A DNA stretch of 64,000 nt from Scleromitrula shiraiana (GCA_028455995.1 JABELC010000007.1:186001-250000), one strand, 5' to 3'; shown: positions 44,113 to 56,673, counted from the first letter of the stretch. Program-made: numbers and translations. The notes: generated by a model not told the origin, from the letters alone.

Positions 44113-45792
44113 TCACTCGCCATTCCCCTCTCTCCTTTCCTTCATCAAGGCCGCCAGCCTCAACCCCTGTTTCCTCTTCTTCTGTTTCTTGGTTTCCCTC
44201 TTCATCCCCTCCTTCCCCCCAATTCCATCACCAATCCCAATACTCCCACTCACATTCTTCCCCAAACTCAAACTTTCACTCAAACTCCTACTCCTCCCAC
44301 TACCACTACCACTAACACTAACCCTCTTCAACGGACTCCCCGGCGGAGTTCTCCACCCCATCATCCGCGGACTCACGCTCCTAATACTCTCCGTACTTTT
44401 ACTATCGATCGACGAGGAGATAATATCTGTTATGGGGGGCACAGAGGATGAGGATATGGAATGTCGGTGTTGGGATGGGGATGATGAGGATGTGGTGGTT
44501 GAGGGGGATATAGATGATGAGGATGCAAATGGAGTGAGGTGTGATACTGATGCTGATCTGGGGGTGGGATTTATGTTTGCATATGAATGCGAGCGCGGAT
44601 GCGAATTCCAACGCGAATGTGGTGAATATGGGAACCAGATTTGAGACGATTGATTAGGTGATGAATCTGAAATTGGAATGGGCGATAAACAAAGTTTTAG
44701 CTGCTCTGAGATGGATGTTGGAGATGGAGATGGGATTGGTGTTGGTATACGGGGTGCTGGTGCCTGGGGATATGTTTGTCTATTTTTTCGTCTGTTAGTT
44801 TCTTGCACAGTTGAGAAGTGCAAACCCTGATGGTATTTGAAAGAAAATGGAGTAAGAAAGTAGCTTACGTAAATGCTACCATCATGGCTTTCTCATTCCC
44901 ATTTTTATCATCGTTTGGCTCACCATTTTCATCTTCATCGCATACGAGGAACGTAATTTTGTCTAATGCGGCCCGACGTTTGGGTCCGAATATCGGATGG
45001 CGAAGTATTGAATGGATTGTTGTTATTGCTCTATATCAAACTTCATTAGTTATGCTTCGTTTTATTTCTCAAATAGACATTATAAAAGGAAGAAAGATCA
45101 AAAAGAGATTAGAGAAAAACTTACATCCTAGCTCTCAACCTAACAGGCCACCCATCGCCCAGATTCTCAAACACAACCTCTCTTATCCCATTTTCAATTG
45201 CCAATAATAATGCATTACGATAACAATTCGTCAATAACTGCTTCAAAAGCGGAAGTGAAGTTTCTACGTCGACTTTGTTATTGTTCTTATCACTATTCCT
45301 GTTTTTGTCTCGCCTGGAAACGTTATAATCATATGGTTGTGAGAAAATAGGTGCTTGGACTTGGATTGTTTGCTTTAGTGATGTCGATGATAGTGATAAA
45401 GTAGAGGTGGAAGTAGAGGACGTAGAGAAGAATGAGGATGAGGAAGAAGAGGATACTTTTGCAGAACCACAGGGCCACTGGGTTGGTGAGTCGCTGGTGG
45501 GGGTGGTGGGGAAGGAGGTTATGATGCAGCCTGGTGTAGGATAGGTGTGAATAGATTGAGGCCAGTGATGAAGCTGGATTGTGGGTTGCGGGAATTGAGA
45601 TTGAGAGTAAGAGGGAGTATTGGTGGTGCTTGCTAGGAGGGTAATCTCAGGATTGGCGATTGATCTGTTCTTGCGATTGGAGGTTGGAATTTTGGGGAGT
45701 CGACTGTTTAACGTGAAGATTGGGTGGGGTTGAGTTGTTTTTCCGGTTGCGGGCGGTCTGGGCGTGAACCCTGAGGAGGTGAATGAGGGCAT
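44113..45792 (-). CDS. Macro-domain-like protein with Ser/Pro-rich and basic tail
   Basis: Three exons (45792-45125, 45030-44869, 44791-44113) join to 502 residues. The first 220 residues contain ITLLASTTNTPSYS, TPGCIITSFPTTP, a Ser-rich insert, then LLKQLLTNCYRNALLLAIEN and GIREVVFENLGDGWPVRLRA. The next exon adds AITTIHSILRHPIFGPKRRA and DKITFLVCDEDENG. The CYRNAL.LA...G...V.F...GDG..P...A..A..TI pattern is that of macro domains, which bind ADP-ribose or its derivatives. The remaining 230 residues are Ser/Pro/Thr-rich and likely disordered, ending in KKQKKRKQGLRLAALMKERR, a plausible nuclear signal. The last acceptor must be CTAACAG (44792) rather than the nearer CAG to stay in frame. The macro-domain call is from pattern only. 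Confidence 0.6.
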
Positions 45793-46633
45793 ATTGGATG
45801 TTGTACCGTGAGGTTGTTTACTAGGGCTCCGGTTTTTGATGGAATTGGTTTAATATGTAGTAGATACTTTGCTAACAACAAAATAATATATACAGAGAAA
45901 CCAGTATATGTATTACGAGGCCATGAAAATATTCCCCTCCATTTCAAGATTTCAATTTTTCATCCACTTTGGTAACAAAGAAAATCCCCTAGACTCGTGG
46001 TTACTTCAGCCACTGAATGCAGGTTACGATTGACAAAGATTAGACACTAATGAGAAAAGCGTTAGTCAGTCTTTGAATCTATTGGGGAGGTTCCCGGGGT
46101 TCGTTAAATTGGTAATTAGCCGAGGGAAAGTTGGATCTAGTAGTTCATTATCATCGACTTGTACTCTCAAAGAATAATTATAATTAGTATATGGAATTAA
46201 TCACGAAACAATTGCTTAGGTTATTTTCGTTTCTATATATTACTGTTAATGTTTATTCCAATGTAGTTAGATGTTGAAATCAAACTCTATACGTTGTTCT
46301 GTAAAACCAAAGTCATGGAATAGGCGAAGTAAAGAATGCACTAATTAATATCTATATAAGTTAATACTGATCACAATAGAAGGTTATAGCGCTCTGATTT
46401 GGTAGTTGATGTGTATATTTCTTCATCTTATTCATCCAGATCCATGTGTATATCATAGTATCTAACTCCTTATAAAGAATCATTTGTATCTCCGACGCCA
46501 GTGTGCGATGATCATTCAAGCATACATCGCCTAGATATTACCCCCTTCCAACAATCCTTTATTGGGGTATAGTTTTCCAACTCCGATCTCATGCCACTCC
46601 AACTGGGTTCATAATCTCCAATCATAATACATT
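45793..46633. other. Intergenic region
   Basis: Promoter of the macro-domain-like gene and 3' flank of the kinase gene. AT-rich around 46170-46380. No gene seen. Confidence 0.35.
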
Positions 46634-48838
46634 TCAGGTAAAATTCGAAACCGTCCTGGCAACCATATTCGCCCAACTAGGTTTAATCAATTTCTCCTTT
46701 TCTTTCTCTTTCCTAACCCCCATCTCTACCCCACCTAATCCTCCAATTGACCCTCCTTTATTCCCCTTCCCTATATTCTCATGCACAATCGGACTCTCAG
46801 GCGGACTTTCTCTATCTCTCAAGGTATCACCCCCATCGCGATCTCCATCTCTATCCACATTATCATCTACAGAGCTTTCACTCTCCGCCGTTTTAGAACT
46901 CCGAGTCGAGAATATCGAATTTGTACTACTGACTAGAGTACTCGTTCCACTACCAGGGTCTCTGATAAAGACTGGTCGATTGGGTGTTGTTAATGGAGTT
47001 GATGGTCGTGTTGGTAGGGGAATCTGAGATGGTCGTCGAGGGAGAATGCCGAAATTTGTAAAACTTGGATTTCGTGCTTGAGGCATGATCGTTTCGCATA
47101 TTTCTTCTTTTTCTTTGGTAGTGTTGGTATTGATGTTATGTTTATTGTTGTTGACAGCTAAGCGGTTATTATCGATGTAGCTTCCGTTTGTATGGAGAGT
47201 TCCATGGGATTTATTCCTCCCCCTATTATGTGAGGGACGTCGTTTGTGGCTGTTGTTATTATTATTATTGTTATTGATTTCGAGTAATTTCACACGTTCT
47301 TCGAGTGATTTTCGTAGTTCTACTTCTTTGTCGTATTTTTCTTTTAATGCAAGATATTGCTTTCCTGCATATTTACTCTCCTTTTCGAGTCTTGCTTGCC
47401 ATGTACTTTGATTCAATTCAAGGAATGAGACCCTATCTTTGAGAGTTCGATTCTCAGCCTCTACCTGAGAAAGCTTGAGTAAGGAAGATTTATCGGATTC
47501 GGCAATAGTTTTAAGTTTTGTATCTATTCATTTTGTCAATTGGGGATCATCAATCAATACGGAGTGGAAAATGCTCACTTATTACTTTGGACAAGGCATA
47601 ATTGTTTTTGTGACAACAAGTAAGGTGATAAATCTGATCTAATCCTCCAAGTTCCAAAAGTCTTTCATTAACATCTTTTGCATTAGGTCGTTCTTTTGGA
47701 TCATATGAGAGCATTCTCTCAACCAGACCCAGTATATTCTTAGCATTAAAATTTGGTGCTTCCTCATTGGCTAATCTGGCCCCGATCGCCCTGGTTCGCA
47801 GGTTATTTAGGTGATTTGATAACACGTTATATTTCTTCGACCACTCTCTTTCCTTCATTACTTCATCAAACAAGGGCAAGGAAAGAGTGTCTCCATATAA
47901 CATTGTTGCGATATTAAGGAAGATGCAGCCGAGAGAGAATATATCGGCAGGTGACATGTGATGATCCTCCTCATCAAATACTTCAGGTGCTATCCAAGAA
48001 GTAGTACCGCATCTTCCCGATGTTATGCTGTTTTCCGAGTCTTTAACATCCCTTGCAATTCCAAAATCTGCCAGATACACCCGGCCTGTACACAACAAGA
48101 TATTCTTCGGCTTCAAATCTCGATGTCTAATTCCTCTCTCGTGAACGAATATCAGAGCTTCCGTAATACATCCCATAAGTTGTTGCAAGAACCCGAGGGC
48201 AGTTGCGAGTTTTGGTGTATCTTGAGAAGCTGGGTGTCTAAGAGTAGACAAGTCGTCTATCTTACCGACATCCTTGATGCCCAGGTCATTAAGTCGTTTC
48301 ATCGCATCGTCTCTATCGGCGCATGTATCAGAACGAATTCCATCAATATCATCGAGAAAGGTGCTTAGATCGCATGTGGCCGCGGGGTAAAGAAGTAGGT
48401 ATAAGTGTTTGCGCTTCAAAGTATAAGTGCCAACCAATTTCAATATATGTCTATGTGCCAATTCCTCCATCGCATTGGCCTCTTCACGAAGCTTTTCGAC
48501 GGTCAAACCACCCCGAGGTACAACACTGATACTACGTTAGATCTTGTCAAAGAAAAAATGGATATCAAAATGAGAGCTTAAACCTATACTGACTGTTTAC
48601 GAGCCATCGTAACAGCTCCATACGTAACTCTCTGCACAATTCCATAAGAACCAACTCCTAGCTCCTTCTCCTGCGATAAATGCAATTTCTTATGATCCGT
48701 CCAATTGATTGGGTGTTTCCCACAACCCGACCACCCAGCTTTTGACCTCTCCCATTCTTGGATTTGCTTTTCCTCACGTATCTCAATCGCTGGCTGTCCG
48801 ACCACAAGATGCCATCCATCATCGCGTATGCCCGCCAT
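46634..48838 (-). CDS. Serine/threonine protein kinase with C-terminal coiled coil
   Basis: Three exons (48838-48594, 48531-47579, 47523-46634) join to 695 residues. The kinase domain is complete: glycine loop ELGVGSYGIV, VTMARKH with the ATP-anchoring Lys, HRHILKLVGTYT, catalytic loop IRHRDLKPKNILL, DFG in YLADFGIARD, activation segment GTTSWIAPEVFDE, and DIFSLGCIFLNI. An insert of about 45 residues (DDIDGIRSDTCADRDDAMKR) sits in the C-lobe before helix E. After the kinase comes a coiled coil (SDKSSLLKLSQVEAENRTLK, KEKYDKEVELRKSLEERVKL), an Asn run, and a Ser/Pro/Thr-rich tail ending in a conserved-looking KLIKPSWANMVARTVSNF. Such orphan kinases are frequent in filamentous fungi; the substrate and pathway are unknown. 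Confidence 0.82.
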
Positions 48839-51455
48839 AGTTAATATTGCCGTATATCATCAAGTTCCCCGAATTTCACCACAAATCTCCCACTATCGAC
48901 TTTTTTTCTCATGAAACAAAGATGGTAAAACTTTTTTGAAGCACAATTGGATCTTACTGTACAATTTGAGGTTCCATTGCACTGCCTCATTCCCCAGCTG
49001 AAATGCAAGATTGCGGAAACTCTCTGTGGCTTTGCTGACTCCCCTGACTCTACACGTGACAATGCATATCGGTGGAAAGAGTGCAACTTTATCGTCACTG
49101 TAGGGAAGGAAGGAAGTTGATTGAAATTGTCTAGCTCTAAAATAATATATCTATCTCATAATGTCGTCTTTCGCGTTTGTTCGTACACAAATATATGGAT
49201 ATAAACATCAATCACCTATTTACCAGCTTCACAACTAGTCCCTACACTATTCAACCATCCGTAATATTTGCTGGGATGTTCTTTTCCAAGCTTTTCCATA
49301 CCATCGTCTCCTTCATCTATGTTCGATTTTAGTATTTCGTCATTCATATCCTCATCATTCAGATTTGGCAACCTAACAGTCCTATCCAAGCGTACCGACA
49401 ACCCCCTATGTTTTCCCCCGATTATAACGGTAACTAATACGAGCCTACTTGCTTTCTCCATTCTCTAGAAAAGCTCTAAAATTCATTGGGTACTCCCGCA
49501 ATAGTTTATACACACCCAAAATACAGCATCTAGCCAGCGAAAGAAAGTCTGAGTGACCACGAGCCGTTGGAAAGTGACAACGCTCTATTGCGTTGCCTAG
49601 CTCGACCACCAGCAAATTTTTATCGCGCAATTATCCCACAACAGCGAAGACGCGTCAGTTTTAATGCCCGCACTGTGAGCATTTATTGCTCGTCAGATAA
49701 TATTTAGTGCTTTTCAGGCAGTTGTATAGTGTGAAGGTTGATTCAGAAACATAGTAAAGCAGTTGTTAGTATGGCATTCTATGTAGAAGGATCTACTGCT
49801 GAACTGGACGCACTAATCGGCAAGGGCTTTGTATGATAGAAATATTAATTTAAATTTTAAATTTTTTATCTTATATTGTAATCATACATTTTTACAATAA
49901 TTAATATTCGATTATTATAAGATATTAATAAAAATTTATAAAAATTTGTTGCTCGATTACTAGTAGATTAGATTATCCAATTGACCAGTGTGTCCGGTTT
50001 AGCAGTGGATCATCCTTCTAAGCTACTCTAGGGATTAGTCAGCAAAGAGGCTAGCACTCTCAGAACTTAAATAGTAGAGGAACCTGCACCATTACACATT
50101 ACTTAATACTTCATTGTCCCCACGAAATATAATCCTTTTCAATGTTATATTTATTTTTCTTAATTGCGAATCCTTGGAGAGCCGATTGTATCTATCCTAA
50201 ACAAAATTGGTTCGAGGACGAGAAACTTGATGCCCCGGACAAGCTTTCGTGATCGTTTGCTTCAATGTTCTGATTATCAACAACTTGAGAAGATGGCAAA
50301 ACTTCTTTCTTTTGCTATCCTAAATTGAAGCAAGAGTGATGAGCAAAAGTTATGCGAGGTTCTGGTAATTACCCAGTGAGGGGTAAGATGCAGGTCTTGG
50401 TTAGAAGGATCCAACTTCGTTTTAGTTCAATTGTCTCAGTTATTCTTTTCTAGCTCTCAACCATTTCACAACTATTCTAGAACTGTCACAATGTATGCAT
50501 ATATATATCTATCTCGTTACAAGTGTGCGAAAGAACCCTTGATATAATCTGCCTCCAATTTTACTTCAGTGTATTGTTAGGACATATGTTCTGTTTCAAG
50601 GACTGCAGTTCCAAGCTGAACGTCATCTTTCGCGAAATTATCCCTCAGGGAGGCACAGACAATCTTCACACTCAAGCAGATTGCGGAGGATGTGTTATTT
50701 ATTTATATCCTTTGTAGTGTACCACTAAAATATCTAATTTAATCAATGAAACCACACCGCCATGTAAGCATAAGGATTGACAAGAAAAATTGTATGAAGC
50801 AATTTTGAATTTTAGCAACGGCGCAGTCGCTGTACTTCTTGGCATAAAATCATTCTATGAGATTTAATTCAATTGTTATGTTGAATATATCGTGACGGCT
50901 AGGTCTGTGTTAAAAAAATGTGCATACTGTATTTAAGTTCTCCGTTTTGGCTTTCATACTAATTCTCAATTATACAATTAGGTTGGTACATAGAGGTTAT
51001 TTGGCGATATCCGCACCGTTTTACCACCATCAAATCTGGGCTACATCGTATTTGATGCCCCAAAAGATTACAATACCCCATCTACACAGATATTCCCGCT
51101 CATGCGTAGCTCAGCATGATTGGGTAATATACCAGATGTCATATGCCAAGCTCGTTTGTGTGAGATATTTTCAAACCATAAAGACTTTTTGCGTAATCCC
51201 TCAAGGCAGTTGAAGAATCAGCCTCACCGTGCCACGGATTTACTTGCAAAGGATCTACTTCCTATATCTTAATGAGGGAACAATTTATATACACATCGTA
51301 TCCTACAGCAGGATTTTTGAATTCTCTTGGAATCATTTTTGAAATTCCTAGCGCTTTTTATTTTGTCTTCATATTTTGTTTTTGCTCCTTTCTTTCCTTA
51401 CTGATTGTTAGTTACCTATTTTTTGTTCTTTGTTGTATCACTATTACAACAAATC
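48839..51455. other. Long intergenic region (2.6 kb)
   Basis: No well-supported gene. Minus-strand open frames at 49216-49461 and 49445-49630 are adjacent but share no convincing splice. 49848-49960 is an AT-rich patch resembling the other AT-rich blocks. 51240-51455 is pyrimidine-rich, as expected for the promoter and 5' leader of the next gene. Confidence 0.4.
49848..49960. repeat. Short AT-rich patch
   Basis: About 110 bp almost free of G/C between ordinary sequence; possibly a remnant of an AT-biased element. No terminal repeats or target duplication recognised. Confidence 0.35.
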
Positions 51456-52327
51456 ATGTTATCATCTATATTCAGAAATCTTCTATCTCTGCTCATCCCC
51501 ATCTTCGCAACACCCTCTCTAGCTATTCTCGAATTCGAAATACTAGATCCAAGTTACAGTATAGACTCCCAATCGATACCATTTTTTATCTCCGAGGACA
51601 ATCCTATTCAACCTACCTACGATCAGTTCAACCATACAAATTGGGAATTGTTACTTTACAAAAACAAAGATAGTACTACAACACTACTCGAAGAAAGCAA
51701 TGAACTATCCGCATATCTAAAAGAGAAACCTGGTTTAAACTCAGTGTTGCTCTTAGAAATAACATTTGAAAAGGCAATGTTAATGGATCAAGATACCTTG
51801 TTAGTTTTATCTTCAGATCGCCATCTATACCTCAATACTTCCCTTGCGTGATTAGAAGAGAATATATAGTCCATGTATCTAACCCCCAACTCAGTGCTCT
51901 AGGCGCTCGCTCAACTCTTCTCTCCTCATCAGCTGAAACCATTACCATGTTTTCACCAACCTACGCATTATCTATTCCACCGAATTCAAGCCAAGATCCC
52001 ACTATTCGTATTCTATCATCCGCTCTTTCTCCCCACACTTTCATCACGTTCTTCAAACCCTCGCCTTCTATTCAGCAAACTTGGGCAGAAATGTTTAAAT
52101 CATTCTTCGGAGAAGGAAGAATAGGAGGAGGAAGTCTAAGGATACAATCGAAAAAGATGAAACGAGATGCGGTTGAACTTAAGGGAGTAACAGGGGGAGG
52201 AGGATTAAATTTAACGAAAGGGTTGATAGTCTCACTGGCAGTGGTGGCTTGGTTGGCGTATGTGATTTTGGTCGGAATTGCAATTTTCGGGGTGGTTGGG
52301 GTTCTTACCCTGGTTAGGGGTGGGTAG
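51456..52327 (+). CDS. Secretory-pathway type I membrane protein, unknown family
   Basis: Two exons (51456-51799, 51856-52327; intron GTTAGT...ATTAG, 56 nt) give 271 residues. The N-terminus is a signal peptide (MLSSIFRNLLSLLIPIFA, cleavage likely after PSLA). A luminal or extracellular domain of about 190 residues follows, with one or two N-glycosylation sequons (NHT, NSS). Near the C-terminus is a hydrophobic helix (LIVSLAVVAWLAYVILVGIA, continuing into FGVVGVLTL) with a very short tail VRGG. The arrangement suits an ER-resident or V-ATPase-accessory-type membrane protein, but I do not recognise the family. The second exon without splicing would terminate at 51851, so the intron decides the model. 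Confidence 0.65.
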
Positions 52328-53073
52328 ATGAGGTTGAGGGGGGGTGTTGGGATGAGCTATGATGGTCAATGGGCATGAGTGTACGTATATGGCGTTTTAT
52401 TATACGGCAGACGGTATTTAATGTAAACATAGCCTGGGTTGGGAATTCTGTTTGAGGCTTTGGATGAAGGTGGATATGGGCATGCATAAGCGGAATGTAC
52501 TTTTGGATGAGATCATGATATATGCATGATATCTAGGAGTACGTGTAGTTTCAGTTAACTAATGTTTTACATGTAATAATTATAGTTTTATACCCCTCTG
52601 TATATAAATACCGCGTTCTATAAAATTCATATATTGTACTGAATTATCGTCGGATTCGGACTTAAACCGAGTCGATTAGAAAGCAATTGTTTTTATGGAA
52701 TAAATGTGGAGTTTTTTGACCTGAGCTCCCCACGTCATAGGCGCGCCGCCCACCAAAATGAGGGGCTCTCATATTTTGCCTCAATTCTTCCAATCCAAAG
52801 AAAGTTCCTTATAATTCAAGTATATCCTCATCTTCTTGGCAATTTATTCTTATTAATGTACACATTCAGAAATTTACCGAGAATTTTAAAGCCAAGCTTG
52901 TTGCGACAGAGCATTGTCGATACAGGTATGTAGCTCTATTGTACCGTACCGACCTGTACATGTAATGTACCTGTACTTATCCTCCTTGCATATACATACA
53001 CCTATCCACGCATCTTTGCGATAAGGAAGTACTCGACATTAACAGTCACTTAGGAAGCAGACCATACGCAACT
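52328..53073. promoter_or_regulatory. Intergenic/promoter region of glyoxalase gene
   Basis: No gene seen. Contains a GTACATGTAATGTAC inverted motif near 52956-52970, upstream of the glyoxalase start. Confidence 0.3.
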
Positions 53074-54327
53074 ATGTCTACCGATACGAAAACTTACAAG
53101 TTCAATCACTCGATGTATTATAAGATAACAAATCAGTCTTACTTGGTACAAGGTTTAACGCTGATATATTGATAGGATTCGAGTGAAAGATCCAAAGGCA
53201 TCTGGTAAGTCTGTACTCTACCAATCTGCATATAGCCAAAAATCTACGCGGTCAACCATTCCATAGCTAACAATTCCGCCATTCTAGTCAAGTTCTACGA
53301 ACATTTAGGCATGAAAATGATCCGAAAGATTGAACAACCAGAAGCCAAATTCGACCTCTATTTCCTCGGATTCGATTCTCCTAAAGCCCTCTCACACGGA
53401 AACCATTTTAGCGATCGCGAAGGATTAATCGAATTGACACATAACTATGGTACCGAGAATGATCCCGAGTATAAAATCATGAATGGAAATACAGAACCTT
53501 ATAAGGGATTTGGGCATACTTGCATTTCGGTGGATAATCTTCAAGCAGCTTGTCAACGAATCGAAGATGCAGGATATAAATTCCAGAAGAAATTATCCGA
53601 TGGACGTATGAAACATATTGCTTTTGCTTTGGATCCTGATGGATATTGGGTGGAAATTATTGGACAAAAGCCTGTTAATGAGACTGAGGATATCAAAACC
53701 ACTGATTTGGAGACATATAGAATGGTAGACTATATCCTTGAAATATTTATTTTCTATATCCTATCATATATCATGATACACGAAACTAATGGAGAACCTG
53801 TAGAACCATACTATGATCCGAATCAAGGATCACGAGAAATCATTAAAATTCTATCAGGAAGTTCTGGGAATGACACTTATGCGAACTTCCGAGAACCCTA
53901 GTGCTCAATTCAATCTTTATTTCCTTGGCTATCCGGGTGATCAGGAAGTTTCTTCATCAACCGCCGGCCGTGAGGGATTGTTGGAATTAACCTGGAATTA
54001 TGGCACGGAAAAAGATGAGAATTTCAAATATCATAATGGAAATGATGAGCCACAAGGTTTTGGTCATATTTGTAAGTTTCACTTTTTGTTCAATTCATAC
54101 CACTTTATATATGGATGAATGGGAGAGAACCCTTTTGCTAACATTCGATAGGCGTGAGTGTTGATGATTTGGACGCAGCATGCAAGAGATTCGAAGATTT
54201 GAAAGTTCATTGGAAGAAGAGATTAACAGATGGACGTATGAAAAACGTAGCATTTGTTCTAGACCCGGATAATTACTGGATTGAGATCATCCAGAATGAG
54301 AAGTTGAAGGGGAGGGCTAATTGGTAA
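53074..54327 (+). CDS. GLO1: Lactoylglutathione lyase (glyoxalase I), two-domain form
   Basis: Five exons (53074-53114, 53176-53204, 53288-53724, 53804-54071, 54152-54327) encode 316 residues. It contains two glyoxalase domains in tandem, as in yeast Glo1. Each retains the metal ligands: His in HSMIRVKD and NHTMIRIKD, Glu in LIELTHNYG and LLELTWNYG, His in GFGHTC and GFGHIC, Glu in YWVEIIGQ and YWIEIIQN. The enzyme isomerises the methylglyoxal-glutathione hemithioacetal to S-lactoylglutathione in the cytosol, the first step of methylglyoxal detoxification. The 29-nt exon 2 supplies IRVKDPKAS; the joined sequence KASVKFYEHLGMKMIRK fits the family. No lesion is seen. Confidence 0.93.
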
Positions 54328-54849
54328 AATATGAGTGGGGTGTTACCCTTGGTAGGATTATGGGACTATTTCCCGATCCGCGGATACAGCCACATATAGG
54401 ATAAGACGAATCAAAAAAGGCTATTCAAGTTTTCTTGACACACTATGATGACTGTGCGGATGATGAATTATTTATGGGAGGTGAATCTTTAGCTGTCGGG
54501 CCATGGGGGGCTTGCAGTAGTGTGATGCGGGGTTAAATGTGGGGTGGGGGGTTTTCCTCTGATCTTTTGAGAATTTCAATGATTTGATGCTTTGCTTTCG
54601 ATTTCTTTGTAAGCCAAAGTTGTAGTTCTTTCTTTTTCTTCATATATGAAACCTAATCTATTCTTTTTTTCTGGTACTCGAATAAAGCTTTCTGCTAGGC
54701 AGATTTATTATCAAACAAAGAAATTTCCCTAGCGAATCATACTCGTACCTGGTACCTGACAAACTGAGAGCTTTTCAAAGTTATCATTTGCTTAGCTACC
54801 AATATTCTAATTGAACCAGTACATTTCAATTTCTTTCCACTCTCCAAAA
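54328..54849. promoter_or_regulatory. Promoter region of phosphoglycerate dehydrogenase gene
   Basis: 522 bp between two plus-strand genes; CT-rich near 54590-54680. No other feature. Confidence 0.35.
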
Positions 54850-56673
54850 ATGGCACCATCACATATCGCATCAGATCCCGCCTCAACCCCTCCATCTACC
54901 ACCCGACCCAAAATCCTCATCCCCGAGAAAATCTCCCCAGATGGCCTCGCCCTTCTAGAACCTCACTTCACAATTGACATCCGTCCCACACTCACCCCCT
55001 CCGAACTAGAAGCTCTAATCCCCTCCTACTCCGCACTAATAATCCGCTCCGCCACAAAAGTCACCTCATCCCTCCTTTCCGCCGCTACAAATCTCAAAGT
55101 CATTGCTAGAGCTGGTGTGGGCGTCGATAATATTGATGTCCAGGCGGCTACGGAGCTAGGGATTGTGGTGGTTAATAGCCCGAGTGGGAATATTAGGGCG
55201 GCGGCGGAACATACGATTGCGTTGTTGATGGCGGTGGCGAGGAAGGTGGTAGAGGGGGGCAGGGCGTTGAGAGAAGGTGGGGAGGGGTGGAAAGTTAGGG
55301 GGACGTTGGTTGGAACGGAGGTTGGGGGGAAGGTTTTGGGGGTTGTTGGGTTGGGGAAAGTGGGGTTGATGGTTGCGAGGGTTAGTATTTTCTTTTCTGT
55401 TGTGTTATTACATTCCAACTAGTTCCCCTTTGATTCAAGAAACAAAACCAATGAAAACATACTAACATACTTTCTTCCCTACCAAAAGATGGCAGTAGGC
55501 CTAGGAATGACAGTCCTAGCGCTCGACCCCTACGCCTCCCCCGAAATTGCGACCTCAAACTCCATAACTCTCCTTCCCGATCTCCCCACCCTCCTCCCCC
55601 AAATCGATTTTCTGACTATCCACACGCCCTTAATAGCCAGCACCCTCGATCTAATCTCCACCGCGGAACTCTCCCTCCTAAAACCCACAGCCTACATTCT
55701 AAACGTCGCTCGCGGAGGCGTTTACAATGAGGCTGCCCTCCTATCTGCTCTAAACAATAACCAAATTGCCGGAGCCGGTCTCGATGTCTTCACAAGCGAA
55801 CCACCACTTCCCGGCTCTGCAGCCTGGGATTTAACTCAACATCCTAAAGTTGTAGCTACACCTCATCTAGGCGCCTCTACAATCGAAGCGCAGGAATCGG
55901 TTGCGGTGGATGTTTGTCTTCAAGTTAGAGATATCTTACATGGAGGCTTACCCACTTCAGCCGTTAATGTCCCTTTGATCTTACCAGAGGAATACAAAAA
56001 ATTACAGCCATTTGTTAAGTTGATGGAGCGGATAGGGGGATTATATACACAGCATTATGGGGGTGTGGGGGGTAAAAAATTCGATGTTGTTTATGAGGGG
56101 GAGATTGGACTTATCACGAATACGAAACCGTTGTTTGCGGCTTTGGTGAAGGGTTTGCTGGGTAGTATTAGTGAGAGAGGTGGTCGCGATGTAAATATCG
56201 TTAACGCTAGCGGACTAGCGCGGGAAAAGGGAATCGTGGTTAGCGAAACCAGGGTCTCGGAAAGTAAGGGATTAGTATACGCAAGTCTAGTTACGATACG
56301 AGTTGAGAATGGCGAAGAGGGAAAGAAAGACGAAGATCATATCATAAGCGGATATGTAAGTGATAGGGGAATATTCATAAGTCGATTGGATAGATTTAGT
56401 ACTAGTTTTACACCGGAGGGTACCTTGGTTGTGTTGAGGAATAATGATGAGCCGGGGAAGATTGGGGTTGTGGGGGGCATTTTAGGGAGACATGGGATCA
56501 ATGTTAGGTTTATGAGTGTGGCGGCGCTTGAGAATGGGAGGGAAATGACGGCGGATCGCGGGGTTAATGAGGCACTTATGATCTTGGGGGTGGATGGGGT
56601 GGTGGGGAAGGAGGTGGAGGGAGATTTGAGGGGGGCGGAGGGAATTTATGATGTTAGTATTGTCATGTTGTAA
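54850..56673 (+). CDS. D-3-phosphoglycerate dehydrogenase, long form with ASB and ACT domains
   Basis: Two exons (54850-55380, 55489-56673; intron with TACTAAC branch) encode 571 residues. The enzyme oxidises 3-phosphoglycerate to 3-phosphohydroxypyruvate with NAD, the first step of serine biosynthesis in the cytosol. Visible are the substrate domain (PKILIPEKISPDGLALLEPH, VIARAGVGVDNID), the Rossmann motif VLGVVGLGKVG, the catalytic Arg in NVARGGVYNE and the His in VATPHLGAST. An intervening ASB-like segment (FDVVYEGEIGLITNTKPLFA) and a C-terminal ACT-type domain (LVVLRNNDEPGKIGVVGGIL) follow. The length and ASB domain match the long PHGDH/bacterial type rather than the shorter yeast Ser3/Ser33 type. 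First-exon codons are C-rich and the end of the gene strongly G-rich, giving a marked strand asymmetry. Confidence 0.93.

Noticed and set aside
44113..44644. Long plus-strand open frame opposite the Ser-rich tail
   Set aside because: It is the antisense shadow of the macro-domain-like gene, whose minus-strand frame ends in a coherent basic tail and splices in frame.
49216..49630. Two adjacent minus-strand frames (61 and 81 codons) that might be one small gene
   Set aside because: A weak GTAGGC donor is the only way to connect them and no acceptor restores a protein-like frame.
52706..52933. Plus-strand 75-codon open frame upstream of GLO1
   Set aside because: No motif, signal or conserved-looking composition; most likely chance.
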